From positions 1 to 7,256 of the forward strand of contig JASHVY010000124.1 of assembly GCA_030044345.1 (NCBI GenBank): a stretch of 7,256 bases of DNA. Direction: 5' to 3'. The notes under the pieces were generated by a model. That model searched no databases, was not told where the DNA came from, and saw only the letters and a program-made list of their open reading frames with translations. The DNA is from Acetobacteraceae bacterium. Its GTDB lineage: Bacteria; Pseudomonadota; Alphaproteobacteria; Acetobacterales; Acetobacteraceae. Each line of letters starts with the position of its first letter. Position 1 is the first letter of the stretch. Shown here in pieces: positions 5,544 to 7,256 of this stretch. Both the position numbers and the translations under genes were made by a program.

Positions 5544-6548
5544 ATGCAGGGACCGGGATTTCCCAGCTTGGATCAGTTGAGAGTGTTCCTCACCGTCGTC
5601 GAGGCGGGTAGCTTCGCAGCCGCTGGACGGCAGCTTGGTAGAGCCACTTCTGCAATAAGCTATGCCGTTGCCAACCTTGAGCAGCAACTCGGTGTGGCCC
5701 TGTTCGATCGGGAACGAACCAAGAAGCCGACGCTGACGGAGGCCGGCATGGCAGTTCTGGTCGAGGCCAAGTCGGTCTCCGTCGGAATCGACAATTTGCG
5801 GGCGAGAGTCGCCGGTATGTTGACCGGTTTGGAGCCAGAAGTTTCGCTCGTTGTTGACGTGATGATGCCACCTGCATGCCTGGTGGATGTCCTAAAAACT
5901 TTCGAAAAGGAGTTTCCGACTGTGGCACTGCGACTTCACGTCGAGATACTGGGAACCGTCAGCCAATCAGTTCGTAGCCGCGCCGTGGACATTGGTATTG
6001 ATGGACCGGAACAGTTTGAAGTCCCTGACGTCGAGCAGATTGTGGTCGGAGGAATAGAGATCATTCCTGTGGCGGCTCCGACACATCCACTTGCGATCGC
6101 CAAACGAAACTTACCCGGCGCCGCACGCAATCACGTTCAATTGGTACTCATCGACAGGTCGGATCTGACCAAGGGACGTGATTTCGGCGTGATAGGCCTG
6201 AAGACGTGGCGTCTCGCGGATCTCAATACGAAGCATGAACTGCTTCTCGCGGGTGTGGGCTGGGGCGGGATGCCGGAGCCCATGGTACGAGAGGATATCG
6301 CGGCGGGGCGACTCAAGCGACTCGACCTGCCGGAGGGTGGTGGAGGTTACTACGGCTTTCGGGCAATTCATCGAACTGACACGCCGCCCGGGCCGGCCGC
6401 CTCGTGGATCATCCAGCGTTTTCAGAGCCGGGCAGAGATAGGCTGCAAGGCGTCCGCCACGTCGGTCCTCACGAACCCCACGGAAACGTCACGAATTGGC
6501 GTGTCCAAATCATTCTCCAGGAAGCAGAAAGCACGCGCGAAAAGCTAA
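5544..6548 (+). CDS. LysR-family transcriptional regulator (334 aa)
   Basis: A LysR-type regulator with the standard layout. The winged helix-turn-helix spans residues about 8-68 (LDQLRVFLTVVEAGSFAAAG, then ATSAISYAVANLEQQLGVALFDR and LTEAG). A linker helix and a two-lobed ligand-binding domain follow from about 93 to 298. ATG 5544 is preceded by GGGAG about 7 bases upstream. A TTG at 5517 is in frame but has no such site and falls inside the candidate operator. The substrate-binding domain appears complete to AASWIIQRFQ (about 290-300). A basic tail of about 35 residues follows (ending SFSRKQKARAKS), longer than usual for the family. Divergent placement from the MFS gene, with a dyad between them, suggests control of the exporter and probably autoregulation. 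The inducer is unknown; control of the doxX operon is inferred from the second dyad. Confidence 0.93.
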   Translation: MQGPGFPSLDQLRVFLTVVEAGSFAAAGRQLGRATSAISYAVANLEQQLGVALFDRERTKKPTLTEAGMAVLVEAKSVSVGIDNLRARVAGMLTGLEPEVSLVVDVMMPPACLVDVLKTFEKEFPTVALRLHVEILGTVSQSVRSRAVDIGIDGPEQFEVPDVEQIVVGGIEIIPVAAPTHPLAIAKRNLPGAARNHVQLVLIDRSDLTKGRDFGVIGLKTWRLADLNTKHELLLAGVGWGGMPEPMVREDIAAGRLKRLDLPEGGGGYYGFRAIHRTDTPPGPAASWIIQRFQSRAEIGCKASATSVLTNPTETSRIGVSKSFSRKQKARAKS

Positions 6549-6729
6549 ATCATCTATTCGAAATCTCTCAACGTCGCGTCCACAGCTTTCCCGCTTTTCT
6601 GCGCACCAAGAACGACTAGCTTTTAGGGCTGTCCAGTGTCTCGGGAGCAAGAACGATTGTGGCGAAGGTTCTGGTCCTCGATCGTTGAGTAATCCTCGAT
6701 GCGATGTGTCTTTCGCGCACGCTGGTGAA

Positions 6730-7254
6730 CTAACGGACGCGCAGTCTGCCTCGCCCTTGGAGTTGCTGGTCGATCTCGGTGATTCGCGCCTCGCCTTTCG
6801 CCAAGGCGGCGCGATTGGTATGGGCGGAATAGTATCCGAGGACCAACTCGTGCAGGTGCTTGACCGAAGATGCAAGGAAAAAATTTGTATCCTCTCGAGC
6901 CTCGAAATCGATCGCCGTATCAGACTCTTCGAAGATCGCGACTTGACCGACCACTACGACCTCGGGCGCAAACACGGCGCCCTCATGGACACCGATCCAA
7001 GCGACCGTATGTCCTTCGGCCGGCTGATAACGCCATCGCTCGCCGGCCTTTAGGCGGACATCAAGGTAGTTGATTGTGTCGAGTGCGCTCAGCTTACCAG
7101 CGCCGTCGTGAAGGTGACAAGGATCACCCTAGCGGGCCCGACCTTTGTGCACTCCTCCGCGCAAAGATATTGGCTCTAACGCCGGCGCGTCGGCCGGATT
7201 GGCGTCAAAATAGTCGAGAAACACGAATGGCTTGATGATGTCTCCCAAGTCTGA
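6730..7254 (-). pseudogene. Degraded pirin-family (two-cupin) gene, 5' end outside window
   Basis: Intact pirins are two-cupin iron proteins; some act as quercetin 2,3-dioxygenases. Reading leftward from the window edge, LGDIIKPFVFLDYFDANPADAP is the N-terminal family block. The stretch that should follow (about 80-90 residues, with the HxHxG metal ligands and the WMxAGxGxxH region) is absent. The sequence jumps to a different frame giving SQYLCAEECTKVGPARVIL (about 7180-7120), then returns to the first frame for HDGAGKLSAL, TINYLDVRLKAGERWRYQP, GHTVAWIGVHEG and FEESDTAIDF. It ends with VKHLHELVLGYYSAHTNRAA and a stop at 6730-6732. The first frame also contains a TAG at 7129-7131. Deletion of most of the first cupin plus frame changes mean no working pirin can be made. 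The last about 130 codons remain uninterrupted, so the decay may be recent. It is convergent with the lysR gene, 181 bp away; I see no clear terminator in that gap. Confidence 0.82.
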
Positions 7255-7256
7255 CG

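Noticed and set aside
6549..6729. Possible bidirectional terminator between convergent lysR and pirin
   Set aside because: I found no GC-rich hairpin followed by a T-run on either strand.
6496..7053. + strand open frame of 185 codons over the lysR end and pirin remnant
   Set aside because: The opposite strand carries recognisable pirin sequence; this frame has no recognisable motif and overlaps the lysR coding end.
1..7256. An undescribed defence, CRISPR, retron or toxin-antitoxin system
   Set aside because: No nuclease, reverse transcriptase, toxin-antitoxin pair, repeat array or structured RNA was seen; the intact genes belong to familiar metabolic, transport and regulatory families.

Overview
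The window is GC-rich, densely coded and typical of a proteobacterium. The mix of a GlxA-type AraC regulator, a two-cupin pirin, DoxX and LysR/MFS modules suggests an alphaproteobacterium, possibly a rhizobial, sphingomonad or related soil or plant-associated lineage. No rRNA, tRNA, CRISPR array, transposase or phage gene was seen, so the taxonomic call is only an inference from gene content.

Left edge (1-972, + strand). The window opens inside the C-terminal DNA-binding half of an AraC/GlxA-family regulator. It is followed by the wreck of a CDP-diacylglycerol pyrophosphatase (cdh) gene. The catalytic HIHIS region and the C-terminal third can still be read, but in two different frames, and the N-terminal half is lost or unrecognisable.

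Central block (969-5415, - strand). Read in the direction of transcription this contains an MFS drug-type exporter, a 203-bp gap with a candidate promoter, and a tight four-gene operon: DoxX membrane protein, SnoaL-like/NTF2-fold protein, zinc-independent quinone oxidoreductase and FabG-like SDR. Immediately behind the SDR lies a second, unrelated SDR broken by several frameshifts and cut off after about 120 residues. Its reading frame ends exactly where the convergent cdh remnant ends.

Right side (5544-7256). A LysR regulator is transcribed divergently from the MFS gene. Beyond it, convergent to it, is a decayed two-cupin pirin gene that runs off the window. Its C-terminal cupin is readable, but most of the N-terminal cupin core is deleted and the frame is disturbed.

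Working model (inference): the LysR protein controls the divergent exporter and the DoxX-SnoaL-quinone reductase-SDR operon, which together look like a small redox-detoxification and efflux module for quinones or other reactive carbonyl/aromatic compounds. Two 21-bp dyads of similar form, TGTAA-N11-TTACA in the lysR/MFS gap and CGTAA-N11-TAACG upstream of doxX, are candidate binding sites. This intact module is bracketed on both sides by pseudogenes (cdh and SDR on the left, pirin on the right), as expected of an accessory region with decaying edges. I see no clearly undescribed system.
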